Positions 53,008-61,631 of a stretch of 64,000 nt of DNA are shown here, one piece after another (positions within the stretch are counted from its first letter, which is position 1; the number at the start of each line of letters is the position of its first letter). The DNA lies in contig JAFABI010000060.1 of assembly GCA_023426125.1 (NCBI GenBank), positions 1 to 64,000 of the forward strand. Reading direction: 5' to 3'. A model generated the notes under the pieces. The model was given only the letters and a program-made list of their open reading frames with translations. It did not search any database and was not told the DNA's origin. Source of the DNA: Bacillota bacterium (GTDB lineage: Bacteria > Bacillota > Clostridia > Acetivibrionales > DTU013). Position numbers and translations under genes: made by a program.

Positions 53008-53997
53008 TCAAACAATCCCCTGTTCCCCGACCTTTTTGGCGATGGAGTCGGTTAGCAGAACGAGGATCAAACCCACGCCCGACTGAAACAAACCGATGGC
53101 GGTTGCAATATTGAACTGCAGCGATTGGATTCCGACCCTGTAAACATAAGTACCGATAACATCCGCAACCTCTCTTACGATAGGATTTCCAATGGCATAA
53201 GGCCGGTCGAAGGAACTCGCCATAATCCTCCCAAGGTTGATGATCAGCATGATGATAATGGTGGAACGGATACCCGGGAGGGTTATACTCCATATCTTTC
53301 TTAAGCGTCCGGCGCCATCTACGATAGCTGCCTCATAGAGCTCGTTATTAACACCTGTTATCGCCGCAAGGTAAATTATCGTTCCCCAGCCTGCCGTCTG
53401 CCAGACGCCGATCCCCACATAAGTAAAGAGCCAATGCCACTTTTCCGTAAGAAAAGGAATGGTTTCTCCTCCCAGACTCCGGATTATCATATTGACCATC
53501 CCTGTATTGGGCGAAAAGAGTTGGTACATGATTCCTGCGATAATGATCCAGGAAAGGAAATGGGGAAGATAAAGGAGGGTCTGGGATACCCGCTTAAACC
53601 ATTTGATCCTGATCTCGTTGAGAAGAATCGCTAACAGGATGGGAGCCGGGAATCCGAAAAGCAGATCCAGAAAATTCAATATCAGCGTATTACTCAAAAC
53701 CCTTAGGAAATCCGGGGATCTGAACACTTGCTTAAAGGCGTCAAACCCAATCCATGGACTGTCCGCAAAACCCCTGATGACATCGTAATCCTTAAAAGCA
53801 ACAATGAGGCCGTACATAGGTGTATAGTAAAACAGCAGAATAAAGCAAAGGGGTATAAAAAACATAAGGTATAGGAAAAAGTCCCTTTTTAAATAATAGA
53901 ATATACTTTTTCCGGATATCCCCCTTCCGGTTAATACAAGGTTTTTTGTTTGATCTTTCCTTTGGCTGGAATCAGTTGGATTATCCAATAAAAGCAT
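53008..53997 (-). CDS. LplB-type carbohydrate ABC permease, reverse locus
   Basis: The 329-residue permease has six helices, TPMYGLIVAFKDYDVIRGF, WQTAGWGTIIYLAAITGV and the EAA loop LYEAAIVDGAGRLRKIWSITLPGI. AAGGAG lies 8 bases before the ATG. It is the first gene of the reverse transporter operon and lies 320 bases downstream of the membrane AraC regulator. Confidence 0.92.
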   Translation of the reverse strand: MLLLDNPTDSSQRKDQTKNLVLTGRGISGKSIFYYLKRDFFLYLMFFIPLCFILLFYYTPMYGLIVAFKDYDVIRGFADSPWIGFDAFKQVFRSPDFLRVLSNTLILNFLDLLFGFPAPILLAILLNEIRIKWFKRVSQTLLYLPHFLSWIIIAGIMYQLFSPNTGMVNMIIRSLGGETIPFLTEKWHWLFTYVGIGVWQTAGWGTIIYLAAITGVNNELYEAAIVDGAGRLRKIWSITLPGIRSTIIIMLIINLGRIMASSFDRPYAIGNPIVREVADVIGTYVYRVGIQSLQFNIATAIGLFQSGVGLILVLLTDSIAKKVGEQGIV

Positions 53998-54231
53998 TCT
54001 GCTTTCTCCTTCTATAATATTGTCAATCCTGTAGTATGTTTAGACCGTTTCTTGCTTCTTTCCCTGCTGCGAGGGTGTGAAATTTACCGATGCTTTGATT
54101 ATATATCCTGTTTGTTTTTTTGTATATCATTACATTCGCTACTGCCCTTCACTTTCGCTAACACACTGCTCACCTGTATTATTCAATGTTTTAAGGCATT
54201 CGGCATTTTAAGCCACAGAGTAATTGTATTC

Positions 54232-54286
54232 TTTCGATAACCGGGCCGGATGGATTTAAGCCGACCCTCCGGCCTGGTTATCGAAA
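54232..54286. terminator. Strong 19-bp hairpin between the reverse AraC gene and LplB
   Basis: TTTCGATAACCGGGCCGGA (54232-54250) pairs with 54268-54286 at 18 of 19 positions around a 17-base loop. It begins about 30 bases after the regulator stop, so it probably ends that transcript and separates it from the transporter genes. Confidence 0.6.
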
Positions 54287-54317
54287 ATGAAGCCTATGAT
54301 CAAAATTCATTGCCTCC

Positions 54318-56639
54318 TCAGCTAATGTTTCTAAATTCACCGGGAGTTACTCCTTCATACTTTTTGAAAAAGCGGTTAAAGCTCTGGTCATTGTTATATC
54401 CGACCTGCAATGCAATTTCCAGGATATTTTGATCCGTCTGCCGCAACAGCCGTTTGGCTTCTTCTATGCGCAGTCCGTTGACATAATCCACCATCGTTTT
54501 TCCTGTCCTGTCTTTTATGATTTTTCTTACATAGGAATAACTGATACCCGCATCGTCGGCAATTGCAGTCACATCGATATCCTTTTTATAATTGGACTGT
54601 ATAAAGTTAAAGACACAATCCGTATGATTTTTGCCATTCACGGATTTTCTCGGGAAATTGATAATCCCCGTATAAAAGCCCACCAGCCAGAGTTCAATGT
54701 CGTCCAGAGTTTCTTTGGTTGAAAGCTTTTGATAGATGTTATAGTCATTCCCGAACACATCGCTCAGATTAATATTATTATCCACCAGGAACTTAACGGT
54801 ATTGCCTGCCAGTTGCATGAATACCTGCAGGATATTGTCCGGAGAAAGGCTGCTCCTGCTCCTGATTTCTCCTGTCAGGTCCCTCACTGCAGCAAGGGTT
54901 TCCTCCTTCAAGCCCAGGTTCAGATTGTTGAAAATATGCTTTTCATAGGTATATGGATAGAAATACTTGTTTTCTTCTATGATTGTATCTTCCCAGACAA
55001 TAATCTTCCCATGCCCGTAAATCAACCTCTGTTTTACGGTTTCCAGAGCCCTTGCAAAGGAGGAGGGGATATTTTCCGCACCGGGACGGCAATCGCCGAC
55101 AGCTACCGTAACTTTGTTGTCCAGCACTTTATATATTTCATCCTGCGCCCGCTGCATACTCTTCTTCATATTTTTAACAACCTGTTCGGTCTCTTCGCAA
55201 TTCACAAGTAAAACCAGCGTATTGGTATCATAGAGGACACCTCCGCATTTATAGGCTTCTCCGATGATTTCTTCACAAACCTTTATGATGAGCATTTTAA
55301 GAAAATACTGCTGATCCTGGGCATATTTCCCCAGAAACTTATCAAACCGGTCGATGGACAGCACGACACATAGAAAATACCGGTATGGGAATTCCACTCC
55401 GCCGGAGGAAACCGCCGAGTTCTCTTCTTCGCCCTTTAAAAGGTGAATGAGGTATCTTTCCTCGATGGTCTTTTTGTTTTTTTCCAGTATCTCCTTCAGA
55501 TCCTCCTCCTGCCGTTCAATGGCTGCGAAAGCTCTGGACAGAAGCGCCATTTCGTTTTCCGCATCCTTAAGGTCGATGCCCTTCCGCTTTTTAACATCCT
55601 GAATGAGCGTTTTCAAAGGATTGTAAATTCTTTTTGCAATAATGTAGGACATCGTCACGCCGAAAATGATGATCAGAACCAGCAAAACCATGATCCTTGT
55701 GCGTAAAGTGTCCGCCTTGTCCATTAGATTGTCCAGTGAAAATACCCCTACATAAATCCAACCGTTGAAATCGGTTTTATGATAGGCGACAATCTGCTTC
55801 TTTTTATCAATGGTATCCAGAATATAACCTTCATTGGCTTTTAGTTCAACAATCTTCCGGATGTAGGGTTCCATAAATATGTTTTCGCATACCAGCTTCT
55901 TGTCCATATGGGAAATAACATTGCCCTGGCTGTCAATAATAAATACATATCCGTTACCGGTGATATTTGCACTGTTCATCAATTTGCTCAGCTCATCTTC
56001 CCTGATGTTTACCACGATTGCCCCCCTGGTCTGCAGGGAAAGATTTTTCAAGGGCAGCAGATAGGTGATGACATTTACCCTTGAGCTGCTGCCGGAGCTC
56101 GAATAGCCTGTCCGCGCCCGTCTGCTGTTGATCCAGATGGTCCCTGTGGACTCGTCCTTTTTTTCATCATATGCCCGTATCCAATCCTGGTCTGCAAAAT
56201 CACTTTTCAGCACCACGCCTTCCTCGCCGGAGGTAATGATATAATTGGCCTCTTCGAGATAGACATAGACGGAATGCAACCGGTGGTTTGAATTGAAGGT
56301 TTCCCGCAGAGCGCTTTGTACCCGCGACAGTCGGATCACATGTTCTATATCGGTTTTGACCAGTTTATAGTCATGAATTTCCTTTATTTCATCCAGGGCG
56401 GTATTTAATGAAAGGCGGATGGTATCTCTCGAAATTGCTTCTACCAACACATCATTCAGCCTCCGGACCGTTTTCAGGTTATTAATGACCGATTTGCTGA
56501 TTTCCCGTTCAGAAAAGCCGATCATGTTATAATTGAAGACAACGCCAGCAATCATTAAAGGAATGATTAAGAAAAAGACAATGGCTGCAAATAGCTTTAC
56601 CAGCATGGGCCAATTTTTCAAAGCGACCGCTCCCTCCAT
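54318..56639 (-). CDS. Membrane-bound AraC-family regulator, reverse Lpl locus
   Basis: The 773-residue regulator has an N-terminal helix (about 14-35), a Cache-like extracellular sensor (GNGYVFIIDSQGNVISHMDKKL, FNGWIYVGVFSLDNLM) and a second helix near 305-325. A HAMP-like linker follows, then a C-terminal AraC double helix-turn-helix (about 665-770; IDVTAIADDAGISYSYVRKI and ILEIALQVGYNNDQSFNRF). It likely senses a sugar and activates the transporter operon downstream. It mirrors the regulator at 39611 in position and design. Confidence 0.87.
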   Translation of the reverse strand: MEGAVALKNWPMLVKLFAAIVFFLIIPLMIAGVVFNYNMIGFSEREISKSVINNLKTVRRLNDVLVEAISRDTIRLSLNTALDEIKEIHDYKLVKTDIEHVIRLSRVQSALRETFNSNHRLHSVYVYLEEANYIITSGEEGVVLKSDFADQDWIRAYDEKKDESTGTIWINSRRARTGYSSSGSSSRVNVITYLLPLKNLSLQTRGAIVVNIREDELSKLMNSANITGNGYVFIIDSQGNVISHMDKKLVCENIFMEPYIRKIVELKANEGYILDTIDKKKQIVAYHKTDFNGWIYVGVFSLDNLMDKADTLRTRIMVLLVLIIIFGVTMSYIIAKRIYNPLKTLIQDVKKRKGIDLKDAENEMALLSRAFAAIERQEEDLKEILEKNKKTIEERYLIHLLKGEEENSAVSSGGVEFPYRYFLCVVLSIDRFDKFLGKYAQDQQYFLKMLIIKVCEEIIGEAYKCGGVLYDTNTLVLLVNCEETEQVVKNMKKSMQRAQDEIYKVLDNKVTVAVGDCRPGAENIPSSFARALETVKQRLIYGHGKIIVWEDTIIEENKYFYPYTYEKHIFNNLNLGLKEETLAAVRDLTGEIRSRSSLSPDNILQVFMQLAGNTVKFLVDNNINLSDVFGNDYNIYQKLSTKETLDDIELWLVGFYTGIINFPRKSVNGKNHTDCVFNFIQSNYKKDIDVTAIADDAGISYSYVRKIIKDRTGKTMVDYVNGLRIEEAKRLLRQTDQNILEIALQVGYNNDQSFNRFFKKYEGVTPGEFRNIS

Positions 56640-56936
56640 TTAACCTAAGCCGGAGTAATATCGATAAATATTATAATTCATTAAAGTCTGCTAGTAAATA
56701 GCAGGTTTACATATTTGTTACATAATATCCGCCCATGTACTGTAATGTAAAAAACATGGACGGAAATCCGCGAAAGAAACACCATGAACCGAAGCAAGTT
56801 GATAAAGTTGATAAAAAAAGGAGAAAGTGATATTATGTATCAATAATAAAGCCATGGCTGTAAGCAATGCATCCGGGAGTCCGGTCTGCGGCAGGACCGG
56901 CTAAAACGGTAATATCGGGGATGGATGGAGGACGCA

Positions 56937-57251
56937 ATGATAAAGCATGTCGTTATGTGGAAACTGAAGGATTTTGCCGAAGGCTGCGGCAAACAGGAAA
57001 ATGCGCTGAAGATCAAGACCATGCTGGAAGGCTTGAGGGATAAAATCAAGGAAATATCTTATCTGGAGGTGGGAGTCAATATCAATGACTCTTCCATGGC
57101 CTTTGATGCTGTTCTGATTTCCGAATTCGAGGACGAACATGAGTTGGAAATATATAAAAAACATCCTGAGCATGTCAAGGTAGCGGATTTCGTTGCCAGG
57201 GTCAGGGAAGGCAGGGCTGTCGTCGACTATCGCATGGCTGAAAACAGATAA
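56937..57251 (+). CDS. Dabb (stress-responsive alpha/beta barrel) domain protein
   Basis: The 104-residue single-domain protein has the Dabb start IKHVVMWKLKDF, VGVNINDSSMAFDAVLISEF and YKKHPEHVKVADFV. The family forms dimeric alpha-beta barrels; most bacterial members have no proven function. ATG 56937 (GGAGG 5 bases upstream) matches the domain start better than ATG 56925. It is monocistronic. Confidence 0.88.
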   Translation: MIKHVVMWKLKDFAEGCGKQENALKIKTMLEGLRDKIKEISYLEVGVNINDSSMAFDAVLISEFEDEHELEIYKKHPEHVKVADFVARVREGRAVVDYRMAENR

Positions 57252-57399
57252 ATTCTGATGGATTTCGCAACGATTTTGCCGGTACTGCAAACACAATCCT
57301 GGAGGGATTTTACAGCAAATATTTTGCCTCCATTTTGACAAACTAATGATGATTATTCAAAATAGTTTGTTTTTAAACGTAGTTGTAATGGAGGCTTGA

Positions 57400-58470
57400 A
57401 TGAAAGTAGCAATTATCGGGGCCGGTGTATCAGGCCTGGCTTGCGCTTTTCAACTCAGACAAAAAGGCATATCGCCGACAGTATTTGAAGCCAGGAGCAA
57501 GATTGGCGACGCCATGCTCACCAGTTGCATTTCCCTGAGGCTGTTCACCAGGCCATTTCAAGATTATTTTCATTATGTAAATAAAAAATACGGTTTGGAT
57601 TTGAAGCCTTTATATCCGATAAACCGATTAATTATGCACTCACCGGGGAAAACCGTAACGGTTTGCGGGAAGCTTGGGCATTCCATGAGACGCGGAACCG
57701 AACCATTTTCCCTGGAAAATCAGATTGCCGCCAGAGCAGATGCGGAAATTGTGTTTGACAAATATGTGGAAATATCCCAATTGGTCGACACCTTTGACAA
57801 AATCGTTGTAGCCGCCGGAAATAATGTGATACCGATAAAGCTTGGGGCATGGTCCGACACATTTAGCGCGGTCTCACGGTATGCAACGGTTCTGGGGAAA
57901 TTCGACACTGGAACCATTGAAATATGGTTTGATACCAGGTATTCAAAAAATTCCTTTTGCTATTTGATCCCTGTCAGTTCAAGGGAAGCTTCCATTGTGC
58001 TTATCGTCAATGACATCCCCAGACGTGAAATCGATATTTACTGGAAGACATTTCTTCAAATTGAAGAAATAAAATATCCGGTGATTGAGATAAAGGATGG
58101 AGAGCACAAATGCGGAAAAGTCAATCCGTACAGCATGGGCAAGGTGTATTTTGCGGGCAATGCCGCAGGCCTTACGGATAATTTCGCGGGCTTTGGCATT
58201 TTCAATTCCATTGAAAGCGGGCTTCTGGCTGCCAGGGCAATCGTAGAAAACCTTGACTACAATAAGCTGATTTCACCTATCGGCAGGGATGTTGCCGCCA
58301 TTGGCGAATACCGCAAGGGGGTGAATAAATTTGACAATAACAGCTTTGACCGGCTGTTCACAGCCATTGATCTGCCTTTGGTAAAGCAGTGTATTTATAA
58401 TAACCCGTTTTTTCGGGTTTCCCACGGGCATCGTATAATCAAAGCCCTGTATAATACTTTTCAAAAGTAG
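57400..58470 (+). CDS. FAD-dependent oxidoreductase
   Basis: The 356-residue protein has an N-terminal FAD-binding Rossmann fold (KVAIIGAGVSGLACAFQL) and a second flavin-contact motif (GKVYFAGNAAGLTDNFAGFGI), as in geranylgeranyl-reductase-like and other flavoprotein monooxygenase-fold enzymes. The middle substrate domain is not recognisable. TGGAGGC precedes the ATG. Substrate and pathway are unknown, and its neighbours (Dabb protein, radical SAM repair pair) give little help. Confidence 0.72.
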   Translation: MKVAIIGAGVSGLACAFQLRQKGISPTVFEARSKIGDAMLTSCISLRLFTRPFQDYFHYVNKKYGLDLKPLYPINRLIMHSPGKTVTVCGKLGHSMRRGTEPFSLENQIAARADAEIVFDKYVEISQLVDTFDKIVVAAGNNVIPIKLGAWSDTFSAVSRYATVLGKFDTGTIEIWFDTRYSKNSFCYLIPVSSREASIVLIVNDIPRREIDIYWKTFLQIEEIKYPVIEIKDGEHKCGKVNPYSMGKVYFAGNAAGLTDNFAGFGIFNSIESGLLAARAIVENLDYNKLISPIGRDVAAIGEYRKGVNKFDNNSFDRLFTAIDLPLVKQCIYNNPFFRVSHGHRIIKALYNTFQK

Positions 58471-58542
58471 CGGGACGTAAGTAGGGCCGGTTCTACAGAT
58501 TTATCCCGGTTTATTTGCCAGTATTGTTTACAGGATTATTTT

Positions 58543-58556
58543 CGAACATATGTTTG
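58543..58556 (+). promoter_or_regulatory. LexA (SOS) box before the radical SAM/DUF4130 operon
   Basis: CGAACATATGTTTG is identical to the site at 37646-37659. The end of the box overlaps a -35 TTGCAT (58554-58559), followed after 17 bases by -10 TAAAAT (58577-58582). The gene start lies about 160 bases downstream, leaving a leader of about 125 bases with small hairpins such as GGGTA...TACCC. Confidence 0.75.
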
Positions 58557-58713
58557 CATTTTGCTTGATAATATGATAAAATGAATATTGCATCAGGGCG
58601 CGTCTTAAGTATATGCAGAAATAGCGTAAGCAGTTTTTGCGATAGTTCTGGGAGCACATGAATGCCGATGCAGGAATAGGGGTACTGTAGATCCGCTACC
58701 CGGGAGGTTTTGT

Positions 58714-60024
58714 ATGGAGTTGATGGAAAAACTGAAAATACTTGCAGATAGTGCAAAATATGATGTTTCCTGCGTTTCCAGCGGCAGCTCCCGGAAAAAC
58801 ACGCCCGGAGGGATCGGCAGCAGCTTCAGCGCCGGCATTTGCCACAGCTTTTCCAATGACGGCAGGTGCATCTCCCTTTTAAAAATCCTTATGTCCAATT
58901 GCTGCATCTACGATTGCGCCTATTGTGTGAACAGATCCTCCAACGACATCCCGCGGAGCACCTTTACGCCGGAGGAAATCGTAGAGCTGACGATCAATTT
59001 CTACCGCAGGAATTATATAGAAGGCCTTTTCTTAAGCTCTGCCGTTGTGTCCAGCCCCGACAGGACCATGGAATTGATTACAAGTGTGGTAAGAACGCTG
59101 AGAGAGACCCACCGGTTTAACGGTTATATCCATATCAAGGCGATACCCGGAGCAGATTCGGCGCTGGTGGAAAAAGCCGGAAGGTATGTGGACCGCATGA
59201 GCGTCAACATCGAGCTGCCAACCAGCCAGGGCTTGAAGCTGCTGGCGCCGCAGAAGAACAAGGATGCCATTCTTACGCCCATGGCATTCATCCATTCAAA
59301 AATTGCTGAAAACAAATCCGACAGAGTCCGGTTCAGAAACGCTTCCCAGTTTGTTCCGGCAGGCCAGAGCACACAGATGATCGTGGGGGCCACTCCCGAC
59401 CATGACCGTGAAATACTCAGACTTTCCGAAGGCCTATACAAGCGTTTCTCATTGCGGAGGGTCTTCTATTCGGCCTATGTGCCTGTTTCAAAGCATCCTG
59501 CCCTTCCCCGGCTGGCGAGGCCTCCTCTGCTGCGGGAGCACCGGCTGTACCAGGCGGATTGGCTGCTGAGGTTTTACGGCTTTAAGGCGGACGAGCTCCT
59601 GGACGAAGTGCACAGGGACTTTGACGTACAGCTGGATCCCAAATGCGATTGGGCCATGCGGAATCTGCACTATTTCCCTGTAGAAGTCAACAAGGCTGAT
59701 TATTTCATGCTTTTGAGGGTGCCGGGGATCGGCGTACGGTCGGCCCAGAGGATCATAAGCGCCAGAAGGGTACAAGCCCTTGATTTTGCAGGCATTAAGA
59801 AGCTGGGAGTGGTCCTGAAGCGGGCAAGATACTTCACTACCTGCAAGGGGAAGTACATTGATACGCTTGAAATGAATGAAGAATTTATCCGGCAGAACCT
59901 GCTGGCAGGCAGGGAGAAGCTCCCTTCGCCGGATAACGGCTTCGTGCAATTGTCTTTCCTGCCTCCGCTGCTCCAGCTGCCTACAGCGGAGGATGCCGCT
60001 CTAAGCCTGACGGGAGAGCTCTAA
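58714..60024 (+). CDS. SplB-like putative DNA repair/modification radical SAM protein
   Basis: The 436-residue protein has the cluster motif CCIYDCAYC (C64, C68, C71), MSVNIELPTSQGLKLLAPQK, GQSTQMIVGATPDHDREI and the helix-hairpin-helix VPGIGVRSAQRIISARR. It is paralogous to the gene at 36329 but clearly diverged. It resembles spore photoproduct lyase in the radical SAM part; the actual lesion or base is unknown. Its stop overlaps the ATG of the DUF4130 gene (TAATG), the arrangement recognised for this putative repair pair. A LexA box lies upstream. GGGAGG precedes the start. Confidence 0.9.
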   Translation: MELMEKLKILADSAKYDVSCVSSGSSRKNTPGGIGSSFSAGICHSFSNDGRCISLLKILMSNCCIYDCAYCVNRSSNDIPRSTFTPEEIVELTINFYRRNYIEGLFLSSAVVSSPDRTMELITSVVRTLRETHRFNGYIHIKAIPGADSALVEKAGRYVDRMSVNIELPTSQGLKLLAPQKNKDAILTPMAFIHSKIAENKSDRVRFRNASQFVPAGQSTQMIVGATPDHDREILRLSEGLYKRFSLRRVFYSAYVPVSKHPALPRLARPPLLREHRLYQADWLLRFYGFKADELLDEVHRDFDVQLDPKCDWAMRNLHYFPVEVNKADYFMLLRVPGIGVRSAQRIISARRVQALDFAGIKKLGVVLKRARYFTTCKGKYIDTLEMNEEFIRQNLLAGREKLPSPDNGFVQLSFLPPLLQLPTAEDAALSLTGEL

Positions 60025-60764
60025 TGTTGATCTATGTGTATGACGGTAGCTTCGAAGGGCTGCTGACGGCCATATATGAAGCTTATTACAGCAAAAGGTT
60101 TCCTGAGCGGATGGAATGCAGCCATAATATGCAGCAGAACATCCTGGACGATTATGTTCCCATCCCTGCAGAACCGGAAAAGGCGGACAGGGTATACAGA
60201 TCCATCCGGGAAAGGATTTCCGGAGAAGCGTTGAAGCATGTTTACAATGTTTTCCTTTCCGAAGCGGAGGATGCCGGCACACGGATCTATGAATACCTGA
60301 GGCTGGGCTGGAGGATCGGGTATAAAGTGGATCTGCATCTGACTGACGACAGAGTGTTCAAGGTTCATGAAATCAGCCGCAGAGTAGAGTATGAGACGCA
60401 TAAAATGCTGGGGTTTGTGAGATTCAAGCTTCTGGAGGGAGATATCTACTATGCCCCGGTAAAGCCCGACAATAATCTGGTTGCGCTGCTGGCGCCTCAT
60501 TTTGCAGAGCGTTTGAGTGATCAGAACTGGATAATCCATGATGTCCGGAGGAGCATAGCAGCGTTTTTCAATAAAAAGGACTGGCTTATCTCCGAATTTG
60601 CCCCCGGCGACCTGCCTGACACGGCCGGTGCGGAAATGAAGTATCAAAAGCTGTGGAAGGAATTTTTCAATACCATCGCCATTCCCAGCAGAAAGAATCC
60701 CAGGCTTCAGCGGCAATTGATGCCCAGGCGCTACTGGGAGTTTTTAACGGAAAAATGGAACTGA
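60024..60764 (+). CDS. DUF4130 protein, partner of the radical SAM repair enzyme
   Basis: The 246-residue protein starts with LIYVYDGSFEGLLTAIYEAY and contains HKMLGFVRFKLLEGDIYYAP, APHFAERLSDQNWIIHD and KLWKEFFNTIAIPSRKNPRLQRQLMPRRYWEFL. These are the hallmarks of DUF4130, which resembles part of uracil-DNA glycosylase-like proteins and always travels with SplB-like radical SAM genes. It is translationally coupled to 58714-60024. A role in handling the DNA substrate is inferred. Confidence 0.88.
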   Translation: MLIYVYDGSFEGLLTAIYEAYYSKRFPERMECSHNMQQNILDDYVPIPAEPEKADRVYRSIRERISGEALKHVYNVFLSEAEDAGTRIYEYLRLGWRIGYKVDLHLTDDRVFKVHEISRRVEYETHKMLGFVRFKLLEGDIYYAPVKPDNNLVALLAPHFAERLSDQNWIIHDVRRSIAAFFNKKDWLISEFAPGDLPDTAGAEMKYQKLWKEFFNTIAIPSRKNPRLQRQLMPRRYWEFLTEKWN

Positions 60765-60841
60765 CATTACCGGCTTGAAATGAAGTTTTCACTGGAAATG
60801 CCCGAATTTTTTGCGGAAAGTTATGTTTTCGGCGGTGCTTA

Positions 60842-60850
60842 TGTTATAAT
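60842..60850 (+). promoter_or_regulatory. Extended -10 promoter of the 14-residue-repeat gene
   Basis: TGT followed by TATAAT (60845-60850) forms an extended -10 with no good -35. It lies about 55 bases before the TTG start, inside the longer open frame that begins at 60780, which argues against that earlier start. Confidence 0.45.
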
Positions 60851-60905
60851 AATAAATGCCGCAGTTATTTGCTGCAAACTAACAGGCAGGAAAGAGGGGC
60901 TAAAT

Positions 60906-61130
60906 TTGTATTCCAGGAATGAAGACTTTTACGATGGCGAAGGCTGTTTAAGGAAGCCGGGTGAGAGTTTTTACGATGGAGAGGGTATATTAAGGGAGCC
61001 TGGTGAGGAATATTTTGACTACCAGGGCTATTTAAGGAGCCCGAGCGATTCTTTTTATGACAGTCAGGGTTTTATCAGAAACAGCGGAGAATGCTTTTTC
61101 GACAGCAAGGATATCCTGCGCGAAGGCTAA
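60906..61130 (+). CDS. Tandem 14-residue repeat protein
   Basis: The 74-residue product consists almost wholly of five copies of a 14-residue unit of the form E-S-F-Y-D-G-E-G-x-L-R-x-P-G, the last one shortened. It has no signal peptide or membrane segment. TTG 60906 (AGAGGGG 6 bases upstream) is preferred over an ATG at 60780, whose added region holds the likely promoter. I do not know the function; the aromatic/acidic/glycine pattern suggests a small repeat-built structural or binding protein. Confidence 0.6.
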   Translation: MYSRNEDFYDGEGCLRKPGESFYDGEGILREPGEEYFDYQGYLRSPSDSFYDSQGFIRNSGECFFDSKDILREG

Positions 61131-61255
61131 GTGCAGCCCGCTGAAGTTTATCACCGGATCAATGATATGAATATTCGCAAAATCGTATGCAATAGATGGT
61201 TAATGCATATTTGTGTCAAGGGGACAGGTACATTGACATGAGGATGTTAATCGAC

Positions 61256-61281
61256 TGTAGGGGGCGCACATTGCGCGTCCG
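61256..61281. repeat. Repeat family A copy
   Basis: TGTAGGGGGCGCACATTGCG followed by CGTCCG. It is the first of four different repeat families in the 500-bp gap 61131-61631, which has no gene. Confidence 0.6.
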
Positions 61282-61323
61282 GGGGTGTCAAAGGGACGGG
61301 GTTGTTGACACTCCTTGCCCCCC

Positions 61324-61423
61324 TGTCATTGCGAGCGGAACGTAAGTGGAGCGAAGCAATCTCAATGATGCTATCCTTGCTGGAAGCTGAGATTGCCGCG
61401 TCGCAGGGCTCCTCGCAATGACA
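61324..61423. repeat. 100-bp interspersed repeat, family B
   Basis: This copy differs from 17141-17240 at about five of 100 positions, suggesting recent spread or gene conversion. Confidence 0.8.
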
Positions 61424-61462
61424 GCTGGGGAGTTGTCTATCTTGGTTCTAAAATACACGGGT

Positions 61463-61526
61463 AAAATACACGGGGACGGTTCTACTGTATAGCAAAGCAT
61501 ACAGTAGAACCGTCCCCGTGTATTTT
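61463..61526. repeat. Perfect 28-bp-arm palindrome, family C
   Basis: Arms 61463-61490 and 61499-61526 are perfectly complementary (outer part AAAATACACGGGGACGG) around loop AGCAAAGC. Related copies are at 47169 and 26698. Confidence 0.8.
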
Positions 61527-61589
61527 CTGTACGCCTTGCATCGAAGCAAAACGGGCGGACGTGGCTGCCCGTCAGGCAAACCAATGAAT

Positions 61590-61621
61590 CTGCGACAGAG
61601 AACCGTCCCCTGTCGTACAGG
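61590..61621. repeat. GACAG palindrome, second copy
   Basis: CTGCGACAGAGAACCGTCCC ending in TGTCGTACAGG matches 36258-36287. It lies 10 bases beyond the corA 3' end and could help end that transcript. Confidence 0.5.
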
Positions 61622-61631
61622 AACCAAAAGC

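Noticed and set aside
17141..61423. Regularly repeated units considered as a CRISPR array
   Set aside because: Copies are dispersed over 44 kb, palindromic and not separated by uniform spacers; no cas genes.
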